The position numbers and the translations under genes are program-made. The notes beneath the pieces were generated by a model, which was given only the letters and a program-made list of their open reading frames with translations, was not told the DNA's origin and did no database searches. A stretch of DNA of 64,000 bases, taken from assembly GCA_002812745.2 (NCBI GenBank), contig NCSJ02000150.1:1-64000 (forward strand), read 5' to 3'. Positions 42,057 to 53,614 of the stretch are shown piece after piece; the stretch's first letter is position 1, and each line of letters opens with the position of its first letter. The DNA comes from Scytalidium lignicola (lineage: Eukaryota > Ascomycota > Leotiomycetes).

Positions 42057-44006
42057 AAAGGGATGATCAAGCCAGACTAAAATTCCCTCTTTATCTGAAG
42101 GCATTGGGACATCGGCGTTAAGGAACTCTCAGATATTTTTGGGATACAAAATGGGGTATAACATGAGTCAAGAGTCTAATACTAGTTGAAGCGAATTTTC
42201 AATATGTGTCCCCTCAACCTTGAAAGACCAGTCGTTGTAGAATGTCTCTCGGAGGCCTGCTGGGCTTAATCTCCTCTTAGAATGTGTAGATATGCTATGT
42301 CTTCTTTGGTGCAAATTGCTAAATTGAGCAACTTGAAACGCACTCACGCGACAGTCTTGATTGATGCGGCTAAAGAAAGGGTAACTGGAGTGAGCTGTCT
42401 GGATGGTGTTGATTGAGATACTAGCAGTACAAACATGTATCGGTAAGCTTATGTAGAATTTTAAAGCTGACTTGATCGCATTTACAAAAACATCAGAGAC
42501 CTCAACAACTAAACCTTGCATTCTTGTTTTAGCTTGCTATATCTTAATCACAAATTATGCCTTCTATTGCATATATTAGAACCAGAAATATCCTTTGATT
42601 TCCCTCATTTTACATAAAATAAGTAAGCTATATGTTAAGTGTTAACGTTCAATGTTAACATCGAGCCGGAATTCAGGACGACTTTGCTCATCTAAGATAT
42701 AAAATTTCCAACCTTCCAACTTTTCACCAACAGCCTGATCATCTACGGTAGTTTGAACGACAAGGTTAACAGAGATTAAATTCTGCTGCGAGTAGTCTGG
42801 GGGCGGGGCTCGCTAATTGCCGGTGTGTAAATAATTGTGCATAGCTCAGACCAACTATTAGACTTTTGTCCACATACACTAAATTCCCTGTAACTATAGC
42901 CAGTTTTAAGCTCTGGATAGCCTATAACTATAGTAACTTTAAGCTGTTTGTTACTTATAAAATCACTATATATTATCAAATATATATTTGTGTGAATCGT
43001 GTACTCTTTGCCTGAAAATTAAGTGATAATAATTAGTGTGTTGTTGCTTGAAAACTAACCGACACCGGCGATTTGGCGGCGATTTAAGTTAAGGCCTACT
43101 GCTATTGCGAGGTTATTGTCAGCAAAGGTACGACTAGGAGGATTTTGAATCGTCCGTTCAGTGTTGATCAACCTATTTAATCTTCACATAAAGGAGTGCC
43201 TTCCTTAACAAAGGTTCCGAGTAGCTCACTAATGGTTAAGGAGGTTAGGAAGGAGGGAAGTGGCCGGGAATTACCGCAACTGCCGATGTTATCTAGATTC
43301 GTGGCTTACAACTGGGGGATTGGAGGGCAAATTTCTCCAGCACGCTAGCGTTACCCGCGGGTTTTTTGATTGGCTTCAAACCTGGGGCAAGCCTTTGTCC
43401 TCTAGAGGATAGCTGTGAATAGGCCTACACTCCGTCTGGTCTCCCAAATAATTAATCTAACCCTACTCCTCTAATTACACTAGTAACTATACCCAAATTG
43501 CAGGCACGAGGGGCGGCTTTTGCGAGATAAGCAGGCAAAGCCGATGACAACACTTCGTGATCCCTGTTATGACGGAACATAGAAGCGACATATTTCTTGG
43601 TTAGTTATGCCGGGAAGAATATCGGGGTAACTTGGTCAAAAATTCTGGAGTCATACCGCCTTAAATCTGTGAAGACCGAGAAATGTTCCGAATTACTGCT
43701 TTCCTAACTAGTAGAACTAGCTCAGACTCGTTGTACAATGTATTGCTGCGCCTGAGTGTAGAAATGAGGTTACACTGACGACGTGTTTGTGAGTCTTGGG
43801 CGGGGAAGCTCGCCATTTCCTCCAACCAAAGACCTTATAAATACTGTAATCATATTACCCAGTGTCTTCAGTGTCTAAACTGACCTTCTTTTAACAAGGC
43901 GATCAGTGTATCTAGCGAAAGTAATATATCAAAAATGCATTGAGACTTGTTGAAGAATGCTTCTTTAGACTGGTATAATTAGAGTGTAAGCATTCAACTC
44001 CTCACA
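42057..44006. other. Intergenic, 1.95 kb without a recognised gene
   Basis: Unrecognised minus-strand frames at 42168-42521 and 42776-42979. A TATAAATA box lies at 43836-43843, 164 bases upstream of the GH95 start, and is a plausible core promoter. No repeat pair was found. Confidence 0.45.
43836..43843 (+). promoter_or_regulatory. TATA box of GH95 gene
   Basis: TATAAATA, 164 bases before the ATG at 44007, fitting the distance expected with a short 5' UTR. Confidence 0.4.
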
Positions 44007-47000
44007 ATGCTACACATAAGTCTTGTTGTCTTTGTCGCCTGCGCCTCGGGCACTGTGGCAAAGCAACTCTGGGCCAATGAACCAGCAGACCCAGACAATA
44101 TAATGATGACGGCGTATCCTTTAGGAAATGGGAAACTCGGTGGTAAGTGCTTTCACATCTTCTATTTCTAAATATTCTAGTAAAAATGGCACTCACAAGT
44201 ACATCAAGCACTTCCTCTTGGAACTGTAGGACAGGATATTGTGGTTCTGAACGAACATAGTCTCTGGGCTGGGGGTCCATTTCAAAATTCAGTACGCTAG
44301 AGGCTATCTACGGGGAGGTTTGGAGTGGGCCCACCAAAAGATTTTAGTCCTACATTGGTGGTAATCCTACCTCGCCGGTATACTCTGCCCTTGCAGGAAT
44401 TAGGGAGACAATTTGGCAAACTCAAATAACGGGTAAGCATTTTATTCGGAGACAGAAGTTCAATGATAACATCCCCGTTCCTGTTTTACAGATGTGAGCG
44501 CTCTATACGGACCTCCCGATGATTATTTCTACGGAAACTATGAAACTTTGGGAAATCTCACAGTGACTATCGCCGGTGTCACTCACTATTCCTCCTATCG
44601 TCGCTCATTGAATCTCGAGGACGCAGTTCATCAAACAACATTTAGAGCCAACAATGAACTATTCACAGCGTAATTACCCCCGCTCAAGAATCAGAAGACA
44701 ATATCTTTCTGCCAGTTTAAAATGCATCCGTTGACCATATCTAGAACGACCATCTGTACCTTCCCTGACCAAGTGTGTGTCTATAATCTGGAATCCACCT
44801 CACCGTTGCCAGCTGTGACAGTTGGCCTTCAAGACAATCTTCGAACAAACCCAACATCAAACCTATCATGCGACAGCAACGGGGTCCATTTGAGAGGCCA
44901 GACTCAAGCAGATATCGGCATGATCTTCGACGCACGTGTGCGGGTTCTTGCCCACGCAGGCTGTTCCTGCACCCAATCAGGCAGCCTGCTAATTCCATCA
45001 GATCATAGAACAAAAGTAATCACACTTATATTTGCAGCTGGTACTAATTATGACCAAAAGAAAGGGAATTCTGCTAGTAATTACTCGTTTAAAGGTATTG
45101 ACCCCGAGGCTACTGTTCTCACGACAATCCAAGAAGCGAGTAAAAAATCCTATGCGGATATTTACCATGCTCATGTCCAAGACCATGGCGAATTGTCTGG
45201 CCAGTTCACTCTTAACCTTCCGGATCCAAAAGATTCGGCAACTGTCCCAACGCCCCAATTGATGGCACAGTATACCACTGACGCTGGTGATCCATTCGTT
45301 GAATCCTTACTTTTCGATTACGGCAGATATCTCTTTATTGCCTCATCCCGGCCAGGTTCCCTGCCTCCGAATCTACAGGGTATATGGACGGAGTCGCTGA
45401 CCCCTGCCTGGAGTGCTGATTACCACGTAGATATAAATCTTCAGATGTTAGTTTCAGCTCTCTAGTCTTATCTTTAATTTATACTCAAACTATCCTAACC
45501 CTATTCTCTACAATAGGAACCACTGGCACACTGAACAGACGGGCCTTGGTGATATTTCAGAACCATTATGGGATTTTATGACGAACACATGGGTTCCTCG
45601 TGGTTCAGAAACCGCGTCTTTACTCTATGATTCTCCTGGATGGGTTGCCTTCACTAATCTCAACACGTTTGGCTTTACAGGGTAAGAATTTTCATTTTCA
45701 TGCCTCGTAGGACGACATCAGATTTATTAAATCATACTAGACAGATGAATGATGCAGAATGGTCATACTACCCAGCATCTGGTGCCTGGATGAGTAAGTC
45801 TCGCTAACTTGAAGTTTGGTTAGTTCATAACACAACTAATCATACTAAATGAACGTAGTGAAGCATGTCTGGGATCGCTATGACTACGGTAGAGATGAGT
45901 CTTGGTACAAGTCGGTCGGATACCCTTTGCTTAAGGGAGTCGCTGAATACTGGATTCATGAATTGGTGCCGGATTTGTATACCAATGATGGAACATTAAT
46001 TGCTGCTCCATGTAATTCACCAGAACATGGATGGACCGTAAGTTATCGCAGACTTACTGAAAAGTCCTCTACTCTGCCTATAAGCCTAACAATACATAGA
46101 CATTTGGTTGCACTCATTATCAACAGGTAATATGGGAAGTTTTTGATCACATAATAACAGGCTGGGTAGCCTCTGGCGATACCAACGCAACTTTTCTAGA
46201 GACAGTCAAAACCACTCAAGAGAAGATGGATAAAGGCATCCATATTGGAGGGTGGGGTCAAATCCAAGGTAGTTATACCCAAGATTTTCTTCTGTTTTAA
46301 TATTCCCTTTTCTTGCTTTGCAGATTATTATCAGGATTACTGATCATAATTAGAGTGGAAAATCGGTTGGGACCAACCGACTGATGATCACCGCCATCTT
46401 TCCATGTTGGCCGGCTGGTATCCTGGTTATAGCATTGGCACGTATGGCTGGAATAGCACAATCACAGATGCTGTCAATGCTAGTCTTACTGCCCGAGGTA
46501 ATGGGACATCGGATTCAAATACTGGATGGGAAAAGGTCTGGCGTGTAGCCTGCTGGGCACAGCTTAATAATACAGACATTGCGTAAGTTCTAGCTAATCC
46601 CTACTCACTGTTTTTCTTCTTCTTCACATTCGGCAATACTCATTTACATCCTTAATATCTCCTTGAAAATTATGCTGCTCAGACAGATTGAAACTTGACA
46701 TATCTAATTTCCATCAAGATACCTCTATCTCAAATACACTATCGACGTCAACTTTGCAGAGAACGGATTTTCAGTGTACACCACATGCTGCTGGCCATAT
46801 CAACCAGCGGGCCCATTCCAGATCGATGCAAACTTCGGTTATGCCGGTGCTGTTCTTGCGATGCTTGTCACCGACCTGCCAGTCCCAGCAGCGTCGAACG
46901 CTACATACACGGTGTTGCTAGGTCCAGCAATTCCCTCCGAGTGGGCAGGAGGTTCAGTAAAAGGTCTACGGCTGAGAGGTGGCGGATCAGTGGATTTCTC

Positions 47001-47100
47001 ATGGGACGATAACGGCATGGTCACTTCTGCGATCCTTCATAGTCGTTCTCTGGCAGTTAAGATCGTTAATATGGCCGGTAAGGTCTTAGCCCACAAATAG
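44007..47100 (+). CDS. Secreted alpha-L-fucosidase, GH95
   Basis: Multi-exon gene of about ten introns, about 770 residues. Signal peptide [18 protein letters not shown], then '[53 protein letters not shown]' and '[11 protein letters not shown]', the N-terminal GH95/GH65-like beta domain. The intron ending ATCTAG at about 44741 restores '[18 protein letters not shown]'. The catalytic barrel carries '[46 protein letters not shown]', '[36 protein letters not shown]', '[13 protein letters not shown]' and near the end '[20 protein letters not shown]'. GH95 enzymes remove terminal fucose (or galactose) from plant and mucin glycans, outside the cell. The frame is intact across all exons. Confidence 0.9.
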
Positions 47101-47411
47101 ATCAAGCTGATTTAAAGTACTCCGTACACTTCTGTCAGTTAAAGCACAGTCGATTATGCAAGCGTATTTGTTTAATTAGTTCAGCGTGAAATCCAGCAAG
47201 TATGAAACTTTAAGCAGAGTAATATCTCCTTATCCCGTAGTTTATATAGATTCAAAATGCAAAGTCAAGCAAAATTAAAAAGATAGACCGAAAATTGAAC
47301 TGTAATTATATTGTGTAATGAATACTTTAACTATAGTGTGAAGCCGTAATGTCTGGCTAGTTACATATTAACATCTTAAAACGGTGACGCGAGGCGACCC
47401 CTTATTACGAG
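47101..47411. other. 3' flank of GH95 gene
   Basis: 310 bases, AT-rich, nothing recognised. Confidence 0.35.
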
Positions 47412-47897
47412 GTCTGTGGAATACAGGCCCTTTTCCGGCTAATTTCAGGGTTCTCACACATTACCAAATGCATCACTTTTATGACTTAATTAATTTTTTA
47501 ACTAAGAGTTAACTAGCCAGAACATTCTATAAATACATGAAATTAATGCTGTTACTTTCTTATCAATATATTTATCTAATCTTTTAAAGATTTTTCTTGT
47601 TCTTTTATTATTATTACTTTTATCTTAACCTCAGTTGTAAATTATTATTATTATCAACGTAATAATTACTTAATTCAACAGATTATAATGTTTATAAACT
47701 TATAATGTTCTCTTAACTTGTTAATAAACTTTAGCAAATACCTTTTCTCTTATTGCCTTCTTATGTTTTATAAGTATCTTATAATCTTTTTCGTAATCCT
47801 AATCGTGTATTATTAGAGTAATCGATGTCATAAAGTGGTTGTGTTTTTGGAAGGAGAAGCCTGAAATTAGCCGAAAAAAGGCCTGTATTCCACAGAC
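47412..47897. mobile_element. Foldback MITE-like element with about 39-bp terminal inverted repeats
   Basis: The left end GTCTGTGGAATACAGGCC at 47412 continues to TTCAGGG at 47450; the right end (47859-47897) is its reverse complement with three mismatches. The 400 bases between are very AT-rich with ATTATT runs and no coding frame. The ends differ from those of the element at 10594. The flanking target duplication is not clear. Confidence 0.75.
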
Positions 47898-48262
47898 GTA
47901 CAGGAGTGGGCTCGTGAGTTATCAGGGATACAGTGTATGCTCTAATCCAAATTAAGGCATAAGTAGGAGAAGATTGCAAGGAAGCGAAGAATTCGTACTC
48001 AATCATGTCAGAAGAATGGAGTATCGGAGAATATCGTAGTTTATTTTTAAGGTGTCAACAGACAATAACTCTACTACAGATCGCCATTCAACTCCTTAAT
48101 CTGAATAGCAGATTTGATACCCCACAGGTCCTCTTCTACCCTCAGCAACTTGCCCTTCTCCAGCTCAATATGACAATATCTCTCATTTTGTTATGATTTT
48201 AATATTAATTATTACTTAATACTTATTTATTTTCATTTTTAAATCAGCAGGTTGAAGACAAG
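47898..48262. other. Intergenic, promoter of M20 peptidase
   Basis: A small open frame at 48005-48196 (63 codons) is present but not recognised. Confidence 0.35.
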
Positions 48263-49997
48263 ATGTCCTCTTCTACCGAGTATAGAGAACTTGAGGAATC
48301 TCTTCGACCAACTGCAAACACCAAGCTCTTCTATTCGATCTCTACAGTTATAGATACCTCTGAATTCAGAGAAATAGTTGCTCATCGCCTATCTGCTGCT
48401 GTAAAAATACCAACAGTTGTAGGCGATGGCATGGGACACGTTGAGGAAGATCCTCAATGGGAAGTCTTCTATGAATTCTCAGAATTTTTACGAAATACAT
48501 TTCCGACGATGTATGTATCCTGCTAGAGCCTTTTCATTTTCTTTGGTTATTGAGCCCTTTTCAATAGATATAAGCACTTAGACTACACGATAATAAATGA
48601 GCATGGCCATATTTTCACGTGGGAGGGCTCTGATCCGAGTCTTAAGCCTTTGTTAATGATGGCACACTCGGATGTTGTACCTGTGTCTGTGTCATCAACT
48701 GATACTTGGACATATGCACCATTTTCGGGTCACTACGACGGGAAGTACATCTGGGGACGAGGTTCTGAAGACGACAAATCTAACTTAGTAACGATACTGT
48801 CCACTATAGAACTCCTCTTGAATGGATCTTTCAACCCCTCGAGAACAATCATTGTTGCAATCGGATTTGACGAAGAGGGGGGCGCAGAAAAAAGCTTTGG
48901 CGCTCAATGCATTGCAGAGGTGTTGCTACAAAGATACGGTAAGGATGGGATCGAGTTGATTGTGAGACATTGTTCCAATTTGGTGGATACGTTCTAATTA
49001 GACACCAACAGTTTGATGAGGGGGTCGCTGGCCTTGAAACAAAGTCTGGAGTAGAGTTTGCCTTTCCTGCTACCTCGGAAAAGGGTTATATGGATGTCAC
49101 CGTGCGAATTAATACTCCAGGTGGCCATTCCCAAGATCCACCCAAACACACAGGAAGTAAGTATTTATCTTGGGTATTATAATCTCACTAACTCTTAAGA
49201 GTCGGATATCTTGCACAAGCCATACAGATAATCGAAGAAAATCCATTACCTCCCGTAGTTTCAGTGGACAATCTAGCTTTTGCTTACTTGCAGAAGGCGG
49301 CTCTCCACTGCAATGAGCCAGCTGATGTTTTTCGGTGTGATATTGAGCATAAGACCTCCACAGGAGAACTTATGTATATGACCGAGCCATCAGAGATCCG
49401 AACAACCACAGCCGTAACTGTTGTGCATGGAGGTGACAAAGGTACCCGCATTTTTCTCGTTCATTCTGCCATGAGCTTAACTTCGTCTTAGTAAACTCAC
49501 TCCCAGAATCTGCCTACGCTTTGGTAAACCACCGAATTGCGCCTCATGACTCAGTCCAAGTCGTCAAAGACCATTACCTGTCCATCCTCATGCCATGGGC
49601 CAAGAAACATAAGCTCAGTGTTTATGCTTTTGGCAAGAACTTATCACAATCTTGCGATGTGCATGCTGCACTGGTGCTTACTTCTGATTACGACCTTGAT
49701 CCTTCCCCAATCACTGACTCGAACGACCAACGTTTCAAGCTCCTAGCGGACACCATCCGTGGTGTCTTTGGGGATAATGTTGTTGTAACCCCAACTCTTC
49801 TATTGGGCAATACTGACACAAGGTACTATTGGGATTTGAGCAACCAGATATATCGAATGAGTCCATGGAGAGCTAACCATGATCCTCGTGGGACGAGGAT
49901 GCACACAGTAGACGAAAGAATGCCAATTGCTGGATTAATGGAGATGGTCAGATTTTACCATACCTTTATTTTAAATGTCGATGAATACAGAAGTTAG
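48263..49997 (+). CDS. M20 family metallopeptidase (carboxypeptidase S-like)
   Basis: Five exons with introns near 48511-48570, 48961-49010, 49157-49203 and 49441-49492, all restoring family sequence. Metal ligands are in 'LLMMAHSDVVPVS' (His), 'GRGSEDDKSNL' (Asp), 'GFDEEGGAEKSFG' (Glu), 'GNTDTRYYWDLSNQIYRM' and the C-terminal 'HTVDERMPIAGL' (His). The N-terminus has 'RLSAAVKIPT' and 'EEDPQWEVFYEFSEFLRNTFPTI', typical of fungal carboxypeptidase S. That enzyme is normally a vacuolar membrane protein with an N-terminal anchor; here the protein starts MSSSTEYRELEESLRP with no hydrophobic segment, so it may be a cytosolic paralogue or have an unrecognised upstream exon. Confidence 0.88.
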
Positions 49998-51033
49998 CAG
50001 GGTAGTCACATGAAACGCTTCGTAAATGTTTGGTTCTGAACAGATTATTCTTCTGATTTGTCCTTGGAATTAAATGACTAGAATTTGTAGGCATTGCTTA
50101 TCAACATCTAAATAAAAGTGGTTAGATTACATTTGGGAGCTTCAGAGAACTTCCCATAATTAATAACTCTAATGCTATATATGCAAGCATCCAATAAGTG
50201 GAAATCTGAGTGATGAGTAGTCTTATCAGCCCTCCCTAACGCAAAGCAGTAGACTTTTGCTTCTCAAGTTGTAGGTGTACAAAATTTCGTGTTTCGTTCA
50301 TTATCTGTTGTTCATTGTTCTTGCTTCTTACTTACCATGACTGGATACTGGGAAAGAGCCTGCATAGTTGACAGCGACTCTGGGGTCTCAACATCCTAAG
50401 ATTTAAATAATCGTACGCACTGAGTTTGCCTTGCCCTACGTGTAATGGTCGATAGATAAGTTGTGCTTATCTGGGAGTTATCATAGCTTGGCACACTGGC
50501 ACCTTAATCAAGCTTAAGCAGGATAGAGTGGAGGGAGATTTGAGAGTGGGGATGGCCGAAGGTGGAGCATTGCTGAGGCCCGTCGCCATCGTTATCTGTT
50601 ATCGGGTTAGCTGAATGATGAAGGTAATAGTTGTAACATAATGAACACTAATTGAATAGAATATAAATAAAAACAAGAAAAGATTAACTAACCTTTGAAT
50701 TTGTCGTGCATAACTGAACATTGGACAACAGCTTGATATAGGCTTTAGCACTAGTTAGTATACAACCTAGTAATTATTCTTATAAAGTGCAATAAGGTCC
50801 TCAAGAGCAGATTAGCCTTTAAGGCTTTGAAGAGGGAATAGTTGAAATAAAGTATATGTTAAGCAGTTATGTTCAAGTATTATATAGTAGACATGGTTAA
50901 AGAAAGCATAATGATAATCACCTTGGCTAAGTTCACGAGTATTATAAAATAGGTGGTTTTAAGGTTAGTTTTAACAATACTTCTTCAACTCTTCTAAAGT
51001 AAGTTACTACTGTTCTTTGTACAGTTTATATCG
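49998..51033. other. Gene-poor, AT-rich from about 50600
   Basis: Immediately after the peptidase the sequence is ordinary intergenic; from about 50600 it is strongly AT-rich with few CpG pairs, and most frames are closed. Confidence 0.5.
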
Positions 51034-51555
51034 TTAAGTTTGAAGTTCTTGAATAATTTCTTCGTTGGTCATTTTCTTCATCTCCTTAGTCAAGTCTTCA
51101 ATTTCCTCTTCAAGAGTAACGAAATCTAGCTAATGTTTGAACTCATATTGCATTTGCATTAATAACGACTGTTAAAGCTCAAGGTTACATTATAATATAA
51201 TACCATAGAAACTCTTAATGTAATCTTTCTGGAGTGATTAGTTTAGGAAGTTATTCTGCTTGTTTATACTCCTTTCAATTATGTAATATGTTTGGAATAT
51301 TTTAACACTTGATTGTCTAGCAAACTTCATTAGTTCTGTAGTTAAATAGCTGTTTGCTTACCTTAAGTTAGCCAACTATGATCTAAAAGATATAAAAGAC
51401 CTTATTATTAGCTTTGACAAGTCCTTTATGTTTAGTATCATGGATAATGATATTTTTGAACTTGACTTGCTAGGTTATACTTGATAGTTGTCTAATGCAC
51501 AAGCTAGACTTTTGGATCTTTCCAATAAGGCTGTTGTATGATATAGCCTAGAAAA
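51034..51555 (-). pseudogene. RIP-like relic of an unidentified repeat protein
   Basis: A 522-base minus-strand frame reads as 174 codons with seven internal stops, every one TAA or TAG and none TGA. Each can be obtained from a Gln codon (CAA/CAG) by a C-to-T change. Between the stops the sequence is coding-like: 'ANSYLTTELMKFARQSSVK', 'IFQTYYIIERSINKQNNFLN' and a Glu/Lys-rich end 'TLEEEIEDLTKEMKKMTNEE' before the terminal TAA. This pattern is what repeat-induced point mutation leaves in a transposon gene. I cannot name the element. Confidence 0.6.
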
Positions 51556-53040
51556 CAAGCATATCTTGTATTTTGTTAACTTATTCTAAGATCTAATAAT
51601 TATTATACTCTAGAGGTTTAAGAGTGAAAATTTCATCAACTATTTGATAATGCTTAAAAGCACTACTAGCCAATGCAATAACAAGAAAGAATAAGATCAG
51701 ATTGAAGAGAAGTGGTAAACTGGTTATTGTCTTGAATATTAGGTACTTTAGCTTGTTCAATGTTAACTAGAGTTAATAGTTTTACAATACAAAGTACTGA
51801 AGGGGATTCAGATCTTACTTGTTCTATAAGTTATACATCCCTTTGGTAATATCTCTCTTTATGCTTATCTGAATCTTTGGTTGCTTATCCAAACTCTATC
51901 TAACTACTATGACAATATCCTGTTAAGAGTTGTTAACTTGATCAAATCTTGGCATTGAACTTCTCAAGATATTAACAAGAAATATTTACTTAATAGTACA
52001 ATCCTTTCCTTGACCTTGTTTTAGCAGAAGACTTAGTTAATTCTCTTAGTCTAACAGATGAGAAGCAGAAGAAATTCATTTTAATGTTAAACTCAACCTA
52101 AACCTCTTTATGTTTAAACTAATACTAATTATTCTTTTAGATAATGAAAACAAGGATCTTGTATTTTTTCAACGTTAAGTAATGTTAAGGTTGATAAGTA
52201 GTAAATAAGAGAATTTTTGTCTTAAGCTTTGTTTAAATATACTTTTCATCTGTAAGCATCAAAATGTTTGTACTAGACTGGACAATGGTAGTCATAGGAT
52301 ATTGTACTTATATTAGTAATTAACCTCCTAACTTGTTCAAGAATGCAAATGCTAATATCTTGCTTATATCCTAAGGTAAATTGCTGTATATAGTTACAGA
52401 CTGTGTTAACTGTTAACATCTCTTCTAGTTAATCTTTAACTGTTTGTGTGATGAGTTCAGCAAAGTACTTTAAAGTATGTAAATTATACAGAGTTGCTTT
52501 TAAATGCTCTTTCTTATATTTACAAAAAAGAAACAAGCTACAAGGTTAGTATAATTCTTAAGCTCTAGATTAAAGATAACCTTAAAAGGAAGAACTTACT
52601 CTTCTCATACTTCCATCTGTAAATTATACTGATTAATTGTATATTCTAGAATCTTTCAGAGAACTAAGTGATTATCAATGTTAATTATGTTATCATCAAA
52701 CTTATTCTCCTGCGTTGCTTTCACCTTCTCACTTGTTACCTTTTTCCTGCTTATCTTAGGATAATGGTTTTCATGATTACGAGAAAAATATACTATAACT
52801 TTCAAAATAAAAGGAAAATTTACAGTAAACTGAATAGAAAGAAGCTTTTTGTATTACTGGCCTAATAGATCAGCAAGTACAATAATAAAAAGTAGAGTGT
52901 TGAGGATAGATAAGAATAGTCAAGATAAACAATGACGAGAAAGAACTTGAAGAGGAAAAAATTATAACGGAGAGTAAAATCAAGAATGCATTGCAAGGTA
53001 GAATTCTAACTTTACCTTTGCAATAACATTAATATACAAC
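51556..53040. other. AT-rich degenerate repeat block
   Basis: Continues the same composition and is probably the same or neighbouring element. No open frame of note. The plus frame 52668-52865 is chance-sized. Confidence 0.5.
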
Positions 53041-53400
53041 ACTAGGATAATCAGTCTAAGAGCTTATTCTGATACCAGGAGCCCATCATAGCTCCCCTCC
53101 CTTCCCGGGAGCCCTTTTTAGCTCCCCTGAATCCTTCTCGCCAGGAGTTGTCACTCTCAACTGTAACAAACGGGAATGGCCGTATCCTAAGCAAAATTGG
53201 TGAGCGGAGGTAAGGCGGTGGAGAGCACGTAAGAAGGTTTGTGAGGACAGGTGAGGTTGAGGTGAAGCGAGGGTGAGCAAAGCGGCGAGGTGTCACGTGC
53301 GCTACGGCTTGGCGCCCACGCAAAGTGAGGTGAGGATTAGCGCGAAATAACAAGGGTAAACGATTCATTTCTCGTACCCCCTTCCATACTCATGTTACTA
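53041..53400 (-). other. GC-richer island beside the AT-rich block
   Basis: Composition shifts abruptly to GC-rich sequence with GGGAGGGGAGCT-like runs. On the minus strand TGGTATCAGAATAAG at about 53065-53080 resembles a Copia primer-binding site at an LTR end. It may be a less mutated LTR or leader of the element covering 50.6-53 kb, but no second LTR was found. Confidence 0.3.
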
Positions 53401-53614
53401 TTCCAATTCCCAGCGAAGAAAAAACATGATTCGAATATTTACTAGTATAAATATTTGACTATTTATTCTGCGCATACCAAACGTCACTGTTCATTAGGCC
53501 AGACAAGTCCGAATACATCAAAATGAGTTTGTAACTTACTTCTCACGAGATATACAGTTGACTAAAGCATTGATTTAGCTAGCAATAGTACAAACCCTTT
53601 AGATTGATCTGTAA
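53401..53614. other. Short AT-rich spacer
   Basis: Nothing recognised. Confidence 0.3.

Noticed and set aside
42168..42521. 117-codon minus-strand frame
   Set aside because: No family resemblance; lies between SmE and GH95 in ordinary intergenic DNA.
48005..48196. 63-codon frame before the M20 gene
   Set aside because: Does not encode the missing anchor of the peptidase and has no known domain.
53062..53080. Copia-type primer-binding-site match
   Set aside because: Suggestive only; without paired LTRs or readable reverse transcriptase I do not call a retrotransposon.
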